Source of the DNA: Rhizomys pruinosus
Taxonomy: Eukaryota; Chordata; Mammalia; Rodentia; Spalacidae
Assembly: GCA_009823505.1 (NCBI GenBank)
Contig: VZQC01000265.1
Location: 1,864,707-1,928,706, forward strand
Reading direction: 5' to 3'
Length of the DNA: 64,000 nucleotides
A program made the translations under genes and the position numbers. Position 1 is the first letter of the stretch. Each line of letters opens with the position of its first letter. Shown one piece after another: positions 12,693 to 22,866 of this stretch. A model generated the notes under the pieces. The model ran no database searches and was not told where the DNA came from. It was given only the letters and a program-made list of their open reading frames with translations.

Positions 12693-12848
12693 GCTGGCCT
12701 TGGTGGCATAGGCCTGTAGTCCAGCAGGCCCTGCTGCTACTGAGGTGTCTGCGGCTGAAGAGTCACAAGCTCAAGGCCTGCCTGGCCTGCAGAGTGAGTC
12801 TAAGGCCATGCTGAGCAACTTAGTGAGACTGACTCAAAACAAAATACA
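12693..12848 (+). mobile_element. Old 7SL-type SINE (B1-like or proto-B1)
   Basis: The order 'ctggccttggtggcatagg', 'cctgtagtccagca', 'caaggcctgcctggcc' and 'agtgagactgactcaaaac' follows the 7SL-derived layout. Many substitutions indicate an old copy, and its subfamily cannot be fixed by eye. Confidence 0.6.
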
Positions 12849-13076
12849 AGGGCTGGAGAAATAGACTAGTGGTTAGGAGCGCCGACTGCTCTTGCAGAGG
12901 ACCTGGGTTCGATCCCCAGCACCCACATGCAGCTGAGAACCGTCTTTAGCTCCAGTTTGAGGGAAATCTGACGCCCTCTTCTGACCTCTGCTGCATTGCA
13001 CGACACAGATGCACAAACCTACATGCAGACAGTACATTCATACACATATAAGAATAAATAAAAATAAAAAAAAGAA
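12849..13076 (+). mobile_element. B2 SINE, subfamily without the 17-bp duplication
   Basis: It begins 'agggctggagaaatagac', carries the Pol III B box 'gggttcgatcccc', and ends in 'tacattcatacacat' and an A-rich tail. Unlike the copies at 18,550 and 35,683 it has only one 'ctccagttt..ggaaat' block. That suggests an older subfamily. Confidence 0.9.
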
Positions 13077-13104
13077 AATTCTGCTTTAAAAAAATACAAA
13101 AAGG

Positions 13105-13165
13105 GCAGGGGTGAGCTGGGCATGTAGCTCCGTGGCACCCAAGAGGGCCCTAGGTACGATTTCCA
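13105..13165 (+). mobile_element. Possible ID-like tRNA-derived fragment
   Basis: 'tgagctgggcatgtagctc' and 'ccctaggtacgatttccaa' loosely follow an ID/tRNA-Ala A-box and B-box order. Divergence is high. Confidence 0.3.
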
Positions 13166-14206
13166 ATGACATCCACAAGAGAATACTTGTAAATCATCTA
13201 TAACAGACTGATAAGCAGTATCTAGTCTTTATTAATCACATAAATCAACACAGGACTCTACATAAGTGAATTCTCATGCACGATTCTGGGCGGCATGGAG
13301 TTTCTCTGAGCCTTGGTCTCTTCAGCAATGAAATGAAAGATGTGACCATGATGTCAAGTATCTGACAGTGTGACTCCTGGGTGCCAAAGGTCCGACATCA
13401 GCCTTTTGACACTGTTGCATGATATTGTCATTTACCACGTTCATGCTCAATAACCATGCAATTAAGTTCTACAACAATTTTTAAGAATCTTATAACGTTT
13501 TAAGTTAGTTCATGATTTAGTGTTGGGACATATTTGTAGCTGTCCTTAGCTACCTGTGGCCCATGGGCCCCTGGTTAGACACACTGGTGAGGGAGAAACC
13601 AAGCACTCATGTAGAGCCAACTGTGGGCCAGGAGTCTCTGTGGCAGACCCCCTGCCACAGTGAATCCCCACAAGAGCCACAGGGGGCTCAGAAGCACTCC
13701 CCCCTAAGCAGTACTGATGCTGAAAAGAAGGAATGGGGAGACCAGTGACCCATCCCTGGTCACAGAGTGGGCAGTATGGACAACGCACAGCTGGATGGGG
13801 ACTGCAGCAAAATATGACCTGAGTCTGCTGCTCAGGCCCAGCGCTCTAGCACAGAGGCCAGCTTTGGTGTGGAAGATGTGGCTGGCAGGCTGGTTGCTTC
13901 TTTCTGGTTTTAGGTAGCCAGGGGAATTCCCTTCTGAGCACTTGTTAGATCCATGCAAAGAGGCCATAACTTCCAGGGCCTGGGAAGGCGCAACAGGATG
14001 GAGGGCGCATCCTTCAGCACAAAGTCTGAGGGCTCGCTCTCTAGACTCTGGGGAACTTCCACAGGGATGAAGCTCACTGGGTGTCTGTTCTTCTGCCTGC
14101 CACAGAGAATGCCAAGTCTGGCACATGGCCGGTATCCAGTGCAAGTGGCCACTGTAACTTGCTTAAGGATTTTAGATGAATAAATGCTTCTTAAGACTTT
14201 TATTCT
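13166..14206. other. Unique non-coding DNA
   Basis: Frames on both strands at 13.55-14.18 kb overlap each other and show no motif. No repeat family is recognised. Confidence 0.45.
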
Positions 14207-14373
14207 TGCTGGGCGTATTGGTGCACACCTTTAATCCTAGCACTTGGGAGGCAGAGGCAGACGGATCTTTGTGAGTTCAAGGCCAGCCTGGTCTACAGAG
14301 TGAGTTCCAGGACAGCTGGGGCTACAGGGAGACCCTGTCTCAAAAAGACAAAAAAAAAAAAAAAAAAAAAAAA
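14207..14373 (+). mobile_element. B1 SINE with poly-A tail
   Basis: Near-complete B1: 'gctgggcgtattggtgcaca', 'ggaggcagaggcagacgg', 'ttcaaggccagcctgg' and 'ccctgtctcaaaaagac', then about 24 A. An imperfect target duplication ('aagacttttattctt' before, 'aaagacttttttcctt' after) flanks it. Confidence 0.95.
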
Positions 14374-15411
14374 GACTTTTTTCCTTTTGGAACAAGCTAT
14401 CTTTTCACAATCAAGGAACATCTCATGTTTTATTAACAAAACAAGCACACCAGACAAACAGTGTATGGTTTCTTCTATCGCCTTAACGGAGCAGCATGGA
14501 CAACATGGAAATCTGTGAGCTCCTTTGCATATTGGGAGGGAGGAGGATAAAAGGTCACCGGTGACAGGAGATGAGAAAGAGCCAGGTACCTGCCACATCC
14601 TCTCCCTGCCTTGAGTCATTACCCTGTCTGCAAAAGTCCCCACATCACCTGAGGTGGAAGCGAATGGCGTTTGCTACACACTGTTTTGGCACTGTCACTT
14701 GGTCCCCAGACAGTAGTGCAGATGTCAGAATAGCAAAGGGCCCCATACTATTAACTGGTTGAAAAATAAAATGTCTGTTCTCCTTGGAACCTTAACTTTG
14801 CAGTTCCACTGGTCAATCACCTGCTCATAGGGCCAGCCCTGGGAAGGTGGGTTCACCTTAAGTCACACAACAAAGATGGCCAGAATACATAGTGTATTAA
14901 TGAGATGTGGAACTCTTCCGGACTTCCATCCTCCTAGTGAAGTTCTTGTGGACCTGGTTACAGACGCAAGGACTCCCTAAGTCTTGCCTTCTCCTTTTCT
15001 TCTTTTAACTCTTTCCTAACCACGCTTTCCTGAATGCTTGGGCTGCTCCAATGTTTTGGGTTCCTCTACCGTTTTCTACAACTCCCTCTTCCCCACCATG
15101 GACCTGCCCGGGCAGCATTGTCTGACTTCCATGCAGCTTCTAAACTAGCTGACTTCATGGCTTTTTCCTTCTCCCTTCCTTCCCTCTTCAAGGCAGCTGC
15201 TGAAATTTCACAGCTTGCCTGACCTGAGGATTTTTCCTTAAATTCTAATCAAATTGTCCTAAAGCTTCTGCTGCATTTTTAACTTCTCTTGTGATTGAAA
15301 TTCAGGGCCCTCTAAGGAATGCTGCTCTCCTGTGTATCACTGATGCAATCTTTTGCCCCAAACACTACTCTAATGTACTTCATGATTTTGTTTGTTTGCT
15401 TATTCCTGTGT
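14374..15411. other. Unique non-coding DNA
   Basis: No repeat body or exon is recognised between the two B1 copies. 14,990-15,250 is pyrimidine-rich. Confidence 0.45.
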
Positions 15412-15528
15412 GTGCTTTTTGATACAGGGTCTCCCTGTAGCCCCAGCTGACCTGGAACTATGTAACCTTGACCTCTCAAAAAGCCATCCACCTCTGGCAT
15501 TAAAGGCGCGCACCACTGTGCCTGGCCT
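15412..15528 (-). mobile_element. B1 SINE, antisense
   Basis: Plus-strand 'tttttgatacagggtctccc', 'ccagctgacctggaacta' and 'cgcgcaccactgtgcctggc' are reverse-complement B1 blocks. Part of the middle is lost. Confidence 0.85.
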
Positions 15529-16194
15529 GAGAAACTTCTTAAGTCATTCATGTTGACAATAGAGACCCATCAGTAGAAAAGAAAGCAGTGTGTCCCTTTA
15601 AGCAGAGATGCAGACCTTTGTCCAGTACCTGCAGGCACAACCCATGAAGCCTGCAAAGGCTTTACCAGTGAAGCACCAGAAGAAGGCAAAGCCAAGTTCA
15701 GGGAACTGAGAGGTGTAGGCTTTGCATTAAAGACTAGACAGACAATAAGTACAAAATGGCAGAAAGATATGAACCCTGTGGTCAAAAAAGGAAGATGGGC
15801 TCTGTCTGAGGCCCAGTGGGGAGCAGACGGGTCAATTCAATTACTTGCTGGAGACGTCACAGACTCTCTCCAGGAAAAAAAAAATGCATTTCATGGAGGC
15901 TGCAGTAGAATAGGTAATTGCCAGTTTCACAAAGTGGTAGGGAGAGAACACGGTACACAAAGGTCTAACAGTGTTAAGTCTTAGCACAAAACAGCAGAGT
16001 GCAGCAGGAGGCTGGCACTGGAGGACACAGTGAGACAGAGGAAGAAGGACCAGGTGTCTGAGGGGAGGGGAAAGTACAGTCCACAAGGGTCTGCAGACAC
16101 CATGCTGAAGGGTGGTCCCCTGTACTCCATGGATGAGAGGTGTAGGGGGTCACACTGAGTGGTTCCATGAATGGCTATAGGGAAACAGGTGCTT
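15529..16194. other. Unique non-coding DNA
   Basis: No recognisable repeat or exon; the short frames on both strands are unsupported. Confidence 0.45.
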
Positions 16195-16310
16195 TTCTTT
16201 CTGTTCTTGTTTCTATTTATCTTCCTCTTCCTCTTCCTCCTTCCCTTCCCTCCTCCCTCCTTTCTCCTCTTCCTTCTCCTTTTCCACCTCTTCCTCCTCT
16301 ACTTGTTCTT
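16195..16310. repeat. Polypyrimidine (CTT/CCT-rich) tract
   Basis: Nearly uninterrupted C/T with few purines. The plus-strand frame rich in Phe and Leu is a product of this composition. Confidence 0.8.
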
Positions 16311-16754
16311 GAGAACTGTTAATTTATCCTGTAAATCCAAGAGTTTATTTACTGTCTTAACAAAGAGCCTTGTGAATGTCCAGCTCTGACACTCCCAGTT
16401 CAAAGTCCCTATTGCCTTCACTATCCTATGGCCTAAATCACAGACACCATTGCTGTCCACCAGGGTCTCTCATCAACCCAGGGTCTCTAATGCCTTTGCA
16501 GCAGTGGGTGGTTTGAGTGTGCTGCCTGGTGGTCTTGAGCCCTGGTGTGATCAGGAATAGGGAACAGGGAGGAAAGCGAGCTGTAAACGATCCTATGATG
16601 GCTGACCTGTCCCACAGCATGCACCTGTATGTGCTGTGTGAGTGACCCAAAGCCCTCGGCACTGGGACAGGGAACTCCAGTCTTTCACACAGCCATGACC
16701 ATTGAATGGCCTTTTCCCCAGTTCTGGCCCGCTTTCTTCTTTAGAAGTGATTTT

Positions 16755-17118
16755 CTTCCCTTCCTTCCTTCCTTCCTTCCTTCCTTCCTTCCTTCCTTCC
16801 TTCCTTCCTTCCTTCCTTCCTTTCCTTCCTTCCTTTCCTTCCTTCCTTTCCTTCCTTCCTTCCTTTCCTTCCTTCCTTTCCTTCCTTCCTTTCCTTCCTT
16901 CCTTCCTTCCTTCCTTCCTTCCTTCCTTTCCTTCCTTCCTTCCCTTCCTTCATTCCTTCCTTCCTTTCCTTCCTTCCTTCCTTCCTTTCCTTCCTTCCTT
17001 CCTTCCTTCCCTTCCTTCATTCCTTCATTCCTTTCCTTCCTTCCTTCCCTTCCCTTCCTTCCTTCCTTCCTTCCTTCCTTCCTTCCTTTCCTTCCTTCCT
17101 TCTTTCCTTCCTTTTTTT
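16755..17118. repeat. (TTCC)n polypyrimidine tract, about 360 bp
   Basis: A long TTCC array with regular TTTCC and TTCCC slips and four single A interruptions (CATTCC). It is open in several frames on both strands (Ser/Phe/Leu/Pro on one, Lys/Glu/Gly/Arg on the other), so the 166-195 codon frames over it are not genes. It is homopurine-homopyrimidine along its whole length. Confidence 0.97.
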
Positions 17119-17124
17119 CTTGTC

Positions 17125-17595
17125 AGTATGTGTGCATGGAGACCAAAGGTCAATTTTGGGTATTGTTCTTCCCAGTACCTTGTTTTTTGGGACATGGTTT
17201 AGAACTTGTGGGTTAGGCTAGACTATGTAGCCAGTGAGGCCCAGGGTCCTCCTGTGTCTGTCTCTTCAGTGCTGGGGTCACAAGCCTGCATCACTGTGCT
17301 GGATATAAGCCTGCATCACTGTGCTGGTCACAAGCCTGCATCACTGTGCTGGTCACAAGCCTGCCCCACTGTGCTGGTCACAAGCCTGCCCCACTGTGCT
17401 GGATATAAGCCTGCATCACTGTGCTGGTCACAAGCCTGCATCACTGTGCTGGTCACAAGCCTGCATCACTGTGCTAGGTAGCTTTAGTGTCAGGCACCAT
17501 GCCTAGCTTTCTTACCTGGGTTCCAGGGATCAAACCCAGGTCCTAACATTTACAGGGCAAGCATTTTACCACCTGCTCTATCTCCTCAGCCTAGA
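17125..17595 (-). mobile_element. B4-type SINE, antisense, expanded by an internal minisatellite
   Basis: The left part (17,125-17,277) has 'tatgtgtgcatggagacca' and a B1-like antisense middle. The right part (17,478-17,595) has 'caggcaccatgcctagc', 'caaacccaggtcct' and 'ctctatctcctcagcc', the antisense ID-like end of B4. The eight-unit array at 17,278-17,477 sits exactly where one 'acaggcatgcaccaccatg'-type segment would be. The element is therefore about 200 bp longer than expected. Confidence 0.7.
17278..17477. repeat. 25-bp minisatellite, 8 units
   Basis: Exactly 200 bp, 8 x 25. The common unit contains CAAGCCTGCATCACTGTGCT. Units 4 and 5 share CCCCACT in place of CATCACT, and units 2 and 6 share ATATAAGCC in place of TCACAAGCC. 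Such shared variants in separated units show that blocks of units were copied together. Confidence 0.97.
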
Positions 17596-18534
17596 GAAGT
17601 ACTCTTTCTTAGCAACTCTGTCTACTTCTGCCACTATCTATGTGTTCCTGTCCAAATTATTGCCAGAATACTCAAATCTGGAAATCCTAGTGGGTGGCCA
17701 ACACACCCCAATCCTTGCCTATAACACTGGAGGGGTCTTAGGCTGCTGCAAAAAGTAAAGGGTTCTAGAGAGCCAGGCCAAGGCCCCACCCCTGATGTGG
17801 ACCCCAGCTTTTATACAGTCTGCATATTTAGAGCATTCTGTTTTCCTGGAGTGGGTGCTAACTTGGATCAACATTGGACAGAGGGGCTCAGTGGAGAGGT
17901 GTAGTTTTATTCATAGAACTGAAAGAAAAGTCAGCAAGTAAGTCTTCATCTAAGAAAGGTAATGCTGAAGAATAAATTCTAGTATTTCTCCTATGTGGAG
18001 TAGACTGTTACATGCCTGCACTATCCCAAGAGCTTCCCCTGTGTTAATTTGCTGAGCCCTTACAATAAACCTAGACGTCAAGTACAGTTATTTCCTGATT
18101 TTACAGCTATATAAACAGACTAAAAGAAGTAACAAATGCAAGGTCAGGCAGCTAAGAAGCACGAGAGAGCTTGATTTGAGGACAGGAAGTTTGGCTTTCG
18201 AGGCAGGGTTTTGGACTTGTGTGCTAAGGACTGGATGCAGGAAGAGAACTAGAGAGATGGTAAGGTAGTTACTGCTGGTTAAGTGCCAGATACAATGTCC
18301 TGGCTGGGGCCACCTCCAGCCTGCAGCCAAGGAGGTGAGGTTCCCTGACTGACAAGCCCCCCAGACAATTGGCAATGGGAAGAATCATTTCCCAAAGCAA
18401 GGTCAACATAGGACTCCACAAAAAATCCAATATGGAACAACAAATTATGGCTCTGTTTATTAAAGAAAAGAAATCCCAGAGTGCTCTTTATACATGAATA
18501 AACAAAGATAAAGTAAATATGTCACTGTGTATTT
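17596..18534. other. Unique non-coding DNA
   Basis: No repeat family or exon recognised. Confidence 0.45.
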
Positions 18535-18549
18535 AAAATATACACTCTT

Positions 18550-18811
18550 GGGCTGGAGAGATGGCCTAGCGGTTAAGAGCACCGACCGCTCTTACAGAGG
18601 ACCCGGGTTCGATCCCCAGCACCCACATGGCGGCCGAGAACCGTCTGAGACTCCAATTCCAGGAGAACTCCAGTTCCAGGGGAATCCGAGACCCTCTTCT
18701 GACCTCCGCGGCATTGCACGACACGGGTGCACAGACCTGCATGCAGACAGTACATTCATACACATACAGAAATAAATAAAATTAATAAAAAAAAAAAATT
18801 TAAAAAAAAAT
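18550..18811 (+). mobile_element. Young B2 SINE with 15-bp target duplication
   Basis: A full-length tRNA-derived SINE starting GGGCTGGAGAGATGG with an intact B box GGGTTCGATCCCC. It carries a 17-bp internal duplication (CTCCAATTCCAGGAGAA then CTCCAGTTCCAGGGGAA) and ends in ATTCATACACATACAG plus an A-rich tail. The 15-bp sequence AAAATATACACTCTT is duplicated perfectly at 18,535-18,549 and 18,812-18,826. It closely matches the copy at 35,683, including the duplication, so both belong to one recent subfamily. Confidence 0.97.
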
Positions 18812-18827
18812 AAAATATACACTCTTA

Positions 18828-19097
18828 GCTAGGGAGATGATTCAGTTGGTAAAATGTTGCCTTATAAGCATGAAGACATGAGTTTGATTCCCAGAAGTGT
18901 ACAAGGCCAAATGTGTCCTTACCATCCCAGTGCCTAGGAAGCTGACACAGGAGACCTGCTGGGCAGCCAGCGTAGCTACTTGGCAATCTCTGAGCCAGTG
19001 AGAGATCATCCAAAAAAATAACAAGGTAGACAGTACCTGAGGAATAGCTCCCAAGATTGACCTCTGACCTCTGGTTTCTGCACTCACACACGTGCAC
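18828..19097 (+). mobile_element. B4-type SINE
   Basis: An ID-like start 'tagggagatgattcagttgg' and B box 'gagtttgattcccagaa' are followed by a B1-like middle ('ccatcccagtgcctaggaag'). The tail is 'cctctgacctctggtttctg' with CACACA. This tRNA-plus-7SL dimer layout is that of B4/RSINE1. Confidence 0.75.
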
Positions 19098-19113
19098 ACA
19101 AGTATGCACACAT

Positions 19114-19382
19114 GGGGCTGGAGTGATGGCTCAGTGGTTAAGAGCTCTGGCTGCTCTTACAGAGGACCTGGGCTCGATTCCCAGTACCCACATGGTGGCT
19201 GAGAACTGTCTTTAAGCTGGGCATGGTGGCACACAACTTTAATCCCGGCACTCGGGAGGCAGAGGCAGGTGGATCTCTGTGAGTTCAAGGCCAGCCTGGT
19301 CTACAGAGTTCCAGGACAGCTGGGGCTACAGGAAACCCTGTCTCAAAACAAACAAACAAACAAACAAGCAAACAACAAAAAA
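19114..19382 (+). mobile_element. Chimeric B2-B1 SINE with a single target-site duplication
   Basis: 19,114-19,212 is the 5' part of a B2 (GGGGCTGGAGTGATGGCTC to GAGAACTGTCTTT). It runs directly into a near-complete B1 (GCTGGGCATGGTGGCACAC to CCCTGTCTCAAAAC) with a (CAAA)n tail. The rest of the B2 is absent after the B1. The 16-bp sequence ACAAGTATGCACACAT flanks the whole unit (19,098-19,113 and 19,383-19,398). One duplication around both parts means they were inserted together. A simple B1 insertion into a B2 would leave the B2 3' half downstream. Confidence 0.9.
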
Positions 19383-19539
19383 ACAAGTATGCACACATAG
19401 TATATACATATATGTATATATTCTTATCTCTTCAAGTAACTTCTGTACATATAAAAGAATACTCGAAGTATTAACTATCAAATAAATTAACTATTATAAA
19501 TAAATTAATATAAAATGGTTTTTAAGATCTATTTTTCTT

Positions 19540-19755
19540 GGAGCTAGAAAGATGGCTCAGCAGTTAAGAGCACTGGTTGCTCCTGCAGAGATACCTGAAT
19601 TCAGTTCCCAGCACCCACATGGTGGCTAACCACCTTCCGAAACCTCAGTTCAGGGTTGCAATGACTTTTTCAGGCCTCTGCAGGCATCCTATTCACATGG
19701 TATGCTTACATACAGGCAGCAAAGCACACATGCATATAAAATAAAAATAAATAAC
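19540..19755 (+). mobile_element. B3/B2-type SINE
   Basis: 'ggagctagaaagatggctca', B-box region 'gaattcagttcccagcaccc', 'cctctgcaggcatcc' and an 'aaaataaaaataaataa' tail. Confidence 0.9.
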
Positions 19756-19764
19756 CCCCGAATT

Positions 19765-19974
19765 TTTAAGGTTTATTTTATTTTTAAAATGTATGTGTGT
19801 GTGGATGTTCTCACGCACATGTGTGTACAGTGGAGGCCAGGAGAGGGTGCTGCACTCCCTGGAGCCGGAGTTATAGGTGTCTGTGAGTGGCCAGATGTGG
19901 GTGCTAAGAACTGAACCTGGGTCCTTTGCAAGAGCATCTAGTGCTTTTAACCACCAAACTATCTCTCCAGCCAT
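19765..19974 (-). mobile_element. B3/B2-type SINE, antisense
   Basis: Reverse-complement layout: a T-rich start, 'tggaggccaggagagggtgc', 'gggtgctaagaactgaacct' and 'accaaactatctctccagcc'. It lies head-to-head with the preceding sense copy and almost abuts it, forming an inverted SINE pair. Confidence 0.9.
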
Positions 19975-21800
19975 GAAAATAAGTATTTAACTCCAGTTTT
20001 CGTTTGGTCTTTGAATTCGATTCACATACCCATGTCAATATAGATGCAATCTTAGCCATTCCCTTAAGAGGTCTCATGTGCAATGCTGCAATAAACCCAG
20101 GTCACTTTCAGCAGGATCCAGAGAGCATATTCATTAAATTCCCACTAGTGTTTAAACTGATATGACAGGAGGAAGGACTCAAAACCTAAAGCAAGAAATA
20201 AGGAAATGCACAAATGTAAGGGGCTGCTAGTTTCTTTGAATCAATTAAATGGTAAGGTTGAGAATATTTTATTTAAATTTCTTCAGTGAAAAATAAGATC
20301 CCAATTAAATGACAGCCCAGTCACATTTGGAATAGCTGTTGAAGAACTAATGTGCCTTGAATTCATCAAAGGCATCTTTCAGCATGCTGTACCACAGACC
20401 CAACAGGGCCGGTCCTAACCCACAGCCATTCCTGCCATTTCGTGTCTTTGTATAATTCTGAATTTTTCCAGTGTGGAAAGAAGCTTGGCTTTGGGATAAA
20501 CAAGTTGAGTTTAACATCACAGGAAAGTTCCACCCTAAACTTAGGACTTAACAGCTGGAGATTTCTGGCCAGAGCGCAGCATCTAAGGGACAAAGGCAGT
20601 TTCCTCTTCTTCACAGTTGGGTATGTCCAGACTTTTTTCTAGTTACTATGGAGACAAGAAACAAGTCCTGTTTTATAGATGGACCTAGTTTTCACACCCT
20701 TAGCCGGGATCTACGCTTTGTGACCTAACCCCTCGGACCTTACAGCACAGATTGTTAGTGTCCCCAGTCGTCCACTGTCTTCAGCACCTGGACACTTGGG
20801 ATAGAAATCATGTTCATTCAGCATTCCTCAAAGCTACACAACTGAGACTGATGTGAGGAGGGAGATGTTAGTGAAGTGTTTGGGACAGCGTGGAGGAGGT
20901 ATCCTTAAAGGCAAAACGGATGTTCTTCTTTCTGTCTGAATGTCCAGAATGAAGGGTTAATGCCGAGAGCTAGGGCAACCAACTTGTACTATGAGGTAAA
21001 TGTGGGGAGGGGTGTTTTAATATTTCGCTGTTACAGAACAAGGTAGATAAAGCCTGGATCCCCACCACTGTAAAATGTCACACCAGCATTGCTATCAGAA
21101 CGGTGAAAGGGAGGAATTCCCTTCTACATGATTAAGCAGTTATTTGAGTTTTTTTTCCCCCCTCAACGAAACTAGTCTGAATGGACGCAAGTACCTGATT
21201 AATGCAGGTGCAATTCTGCAGCCTCCAGTCCGAGCTCCAGGGTTCCTCAGCAGCAGACACCTCACTGTGTGATTGCTGAGCCAGCCTTCACCCCACATTT
21301 GGCTACAGAACACATTCTTAAGTCACCCAAATGACTTTTAAGTCATTTTTAAAAATGATGCATGCCAACAACCCAAATTAGTAGCAATGCTGGCTGTCAC
21401 CTCCCTTCAAGCTGGGCCCGCAGTTCCCAGTACAACTTCAAGATCCTTAAATGTAAGAAGTAAAATTAATTCATGATCATTTTCTATGAATTTGCAGTTC
21501 AAAATATATCAGTCAACAACAAACTATTTGGTGAACTGGAACACATAAAAGTAAAAGCAGGGTTGGGAGAGGTGAGGGAGGAGAGGAGCAAAAAGACACG
21601 TGACGCAGGAGAGACGATCTGAAGCGTTTGCCTGGCTTCAACTCCATCATAGGTTTTGTTTCTCCTTTTTTTCTTATTGGATATGAGGATTCAACATCCA
21701 GTGTATTGAACTAGGAAGAACTATAGTGTTCATTCTAAAAGAATCTAATGTGTTGTTCCTTTGAAGAAATGATCATGAAAGTTGGGCTTTGTTATTTATT
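19975..21800. other. SINE-free unique stretch, 1.8 kb
   Basis: This stretch lies between dense SINE clusters on both sides, yet I find no repeat in it. 21,190-21,500 combines an E-box CAGGTG, several TAATTCAT/ATTAAT homeodomain-like words and balanced base composition. No exon is recognisable. It is a candidate for constrained non-coding DNA, but only by inference. Confidence 0.4.
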
Positions 21801-22000
21801 TTAAAATATTATTTATTTATTTACTTATTTATATATGTGTGCATGTGCCACAGGTGTGCTGGTGACCTCAGAGGCCAGAGGAGGGTGCCAGATTCCTTAT
21901 AGTGGTTATAAGCTGCTCTATGCGGGTGCTGGAAACTGAACGTGGGTCCTCTGGAAGAGTAGCAAGTGTTCCTAATCACTGAGCCATTTCTCCAGCTCCT
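21801..22000 (-). mobile_element. B3-type SINE, antisense
   Basis: An ATTT-rich start (tail), 'cagaggccagaggagggtgc', 'gcgggtgctggaaactgaac' and 'tgagccatttctccagctcc' give the reverse complement of B3. Confidence 0.9.
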
Positions 22001-22195
22001 GAGCTTTCGTTTCCATTCCACTGAACATTAATGCAATAGGAATTAGACATGATTAGTCACCAAATATATTTATCACATTATCTGACTTAGAAAAAGTGAT
22101 TTAAATTTTTTTGTTCTATGGGGATGGGTTTTATAACCTATTTCCCTTTTTATTCTATCTAGTTATTTATTTTTATTTTCATTCATTTATTTTTG

Positions 22196-22333
22196 TTCTT
22201 TTTGAGACAGAATCTCCCTGTGGCCTTAGCTGGCCTGGAACTCACTATGTAGACCAGGTTGGTCTCAATCTTACAGATCTGCCTGTCCCTACCTCCTGAG
22301 TGCTGGGATTAAAGGCATGCATTGCAATGCCTG
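22196..22333 (-). mobile_element. B1 SINE, antisense
   Basis: 'tttttgagacagaatctccc', 'agctggcctggaactcact', 'gtagaccaggttggtctcaa' and 'gagtgctgggattaaaggca' are B1 blocks read from the 3' end. Confidence 0.92.
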
Positions 22334-22334
22334 T

Positions 22335-22550
22335 ATTTTATTTTTAATTTTTAATTTATTTGTATGCTTAATGTCTATGAATGTACACATGTGTACAGGT
22401 GCCTGTGGAGGCCAGAAGAAGGCATCATACTCCCTGAAGTTAGAGTTACAGGTGGTTGTGACCCACCTGATTTGAGAGCTGAGAACTGAACTCCTGTCCT
22501 CTGTCAGAGCAGTACGCATATCTAACCACCAAGCCACCCTTCAGTCTCAA
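22335..22550 (-). mobile_element. B3-type SINE, antisense
   Basis: A T-rich start, 'ggtgcctgtggaggccagaa', 'gagctgagaactgaactcct' and 'accaccaagccacccttcag'. It lies directly behind the antisense B1. Confidence 0.85.
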
Positions 22551-22588
22551 GTGTTCTGCTTTTTTCTTCTATTTAAAACTATATTACA

Positions 22589-22748
22589 GTTGGGCATGGT
22601 GGCACACACCTTTAATCCCAGCACTTGGGAGGCAGAGCCAGGTGGTTCTCTGTGAGTACAAGGCCAGCCTGGTCTATATAGCGAGTTCCAAGCCAGCTTG
22701 GACTAAAGGGAGACCCCGTCTCAAAAAGACCCCCCCAGAAAAAAAAAC
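22589..22748 (+). mobile_element. B1 SINE with target duplication
   Basis: 'ttgggcatggtggcacacac', 'ggcagagccaggtggttc', 'caaggccagcctggtctata' and 'gtctcaaaaagac'. A near-perfect duplication of CTATATTACA flanks it (22,578-22,587 and 22,749-22,758). Confidence 0.95.
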
Positions 22749-22866
22749 CTATATTACAACATTCTGTTATAATGATATTTAACATGTAAATTGTACTGCT
22801 ATACATAAAATAAGATATGGTTTTAATTATACTTAATTTTTAAAAATAAAACAACAATAGCATCAG

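Noticed and set aside
16629..17216. 195-, 166- and 111-codon frames
   Set aside because: Entirely produced by the TTCC microsatellite, open in several phases of both strands.
17278..17477. CRISPR-like array (regular 25-bp repeats)
   Set aside because: There are no unique spacers between units, and the array lies inside a rodent SINE in a eukaryotic genome. It is a minisatellite.
17206..17506. Repeat protein of 91 codons with His/Cys-rich units
   Set aside because: A reading of the 25-bp minisatellite in an antisense SINE, open in more than one frame.
18595..18620. tRNA-like B box (GGGTTCGATCCCC) as a tRNA gene
   Set aside because: It belongs to a B2 SINE: the surrounding body, tail and target duplication are those of a retroposon, and no cloverleaf acceptor stem can be made.
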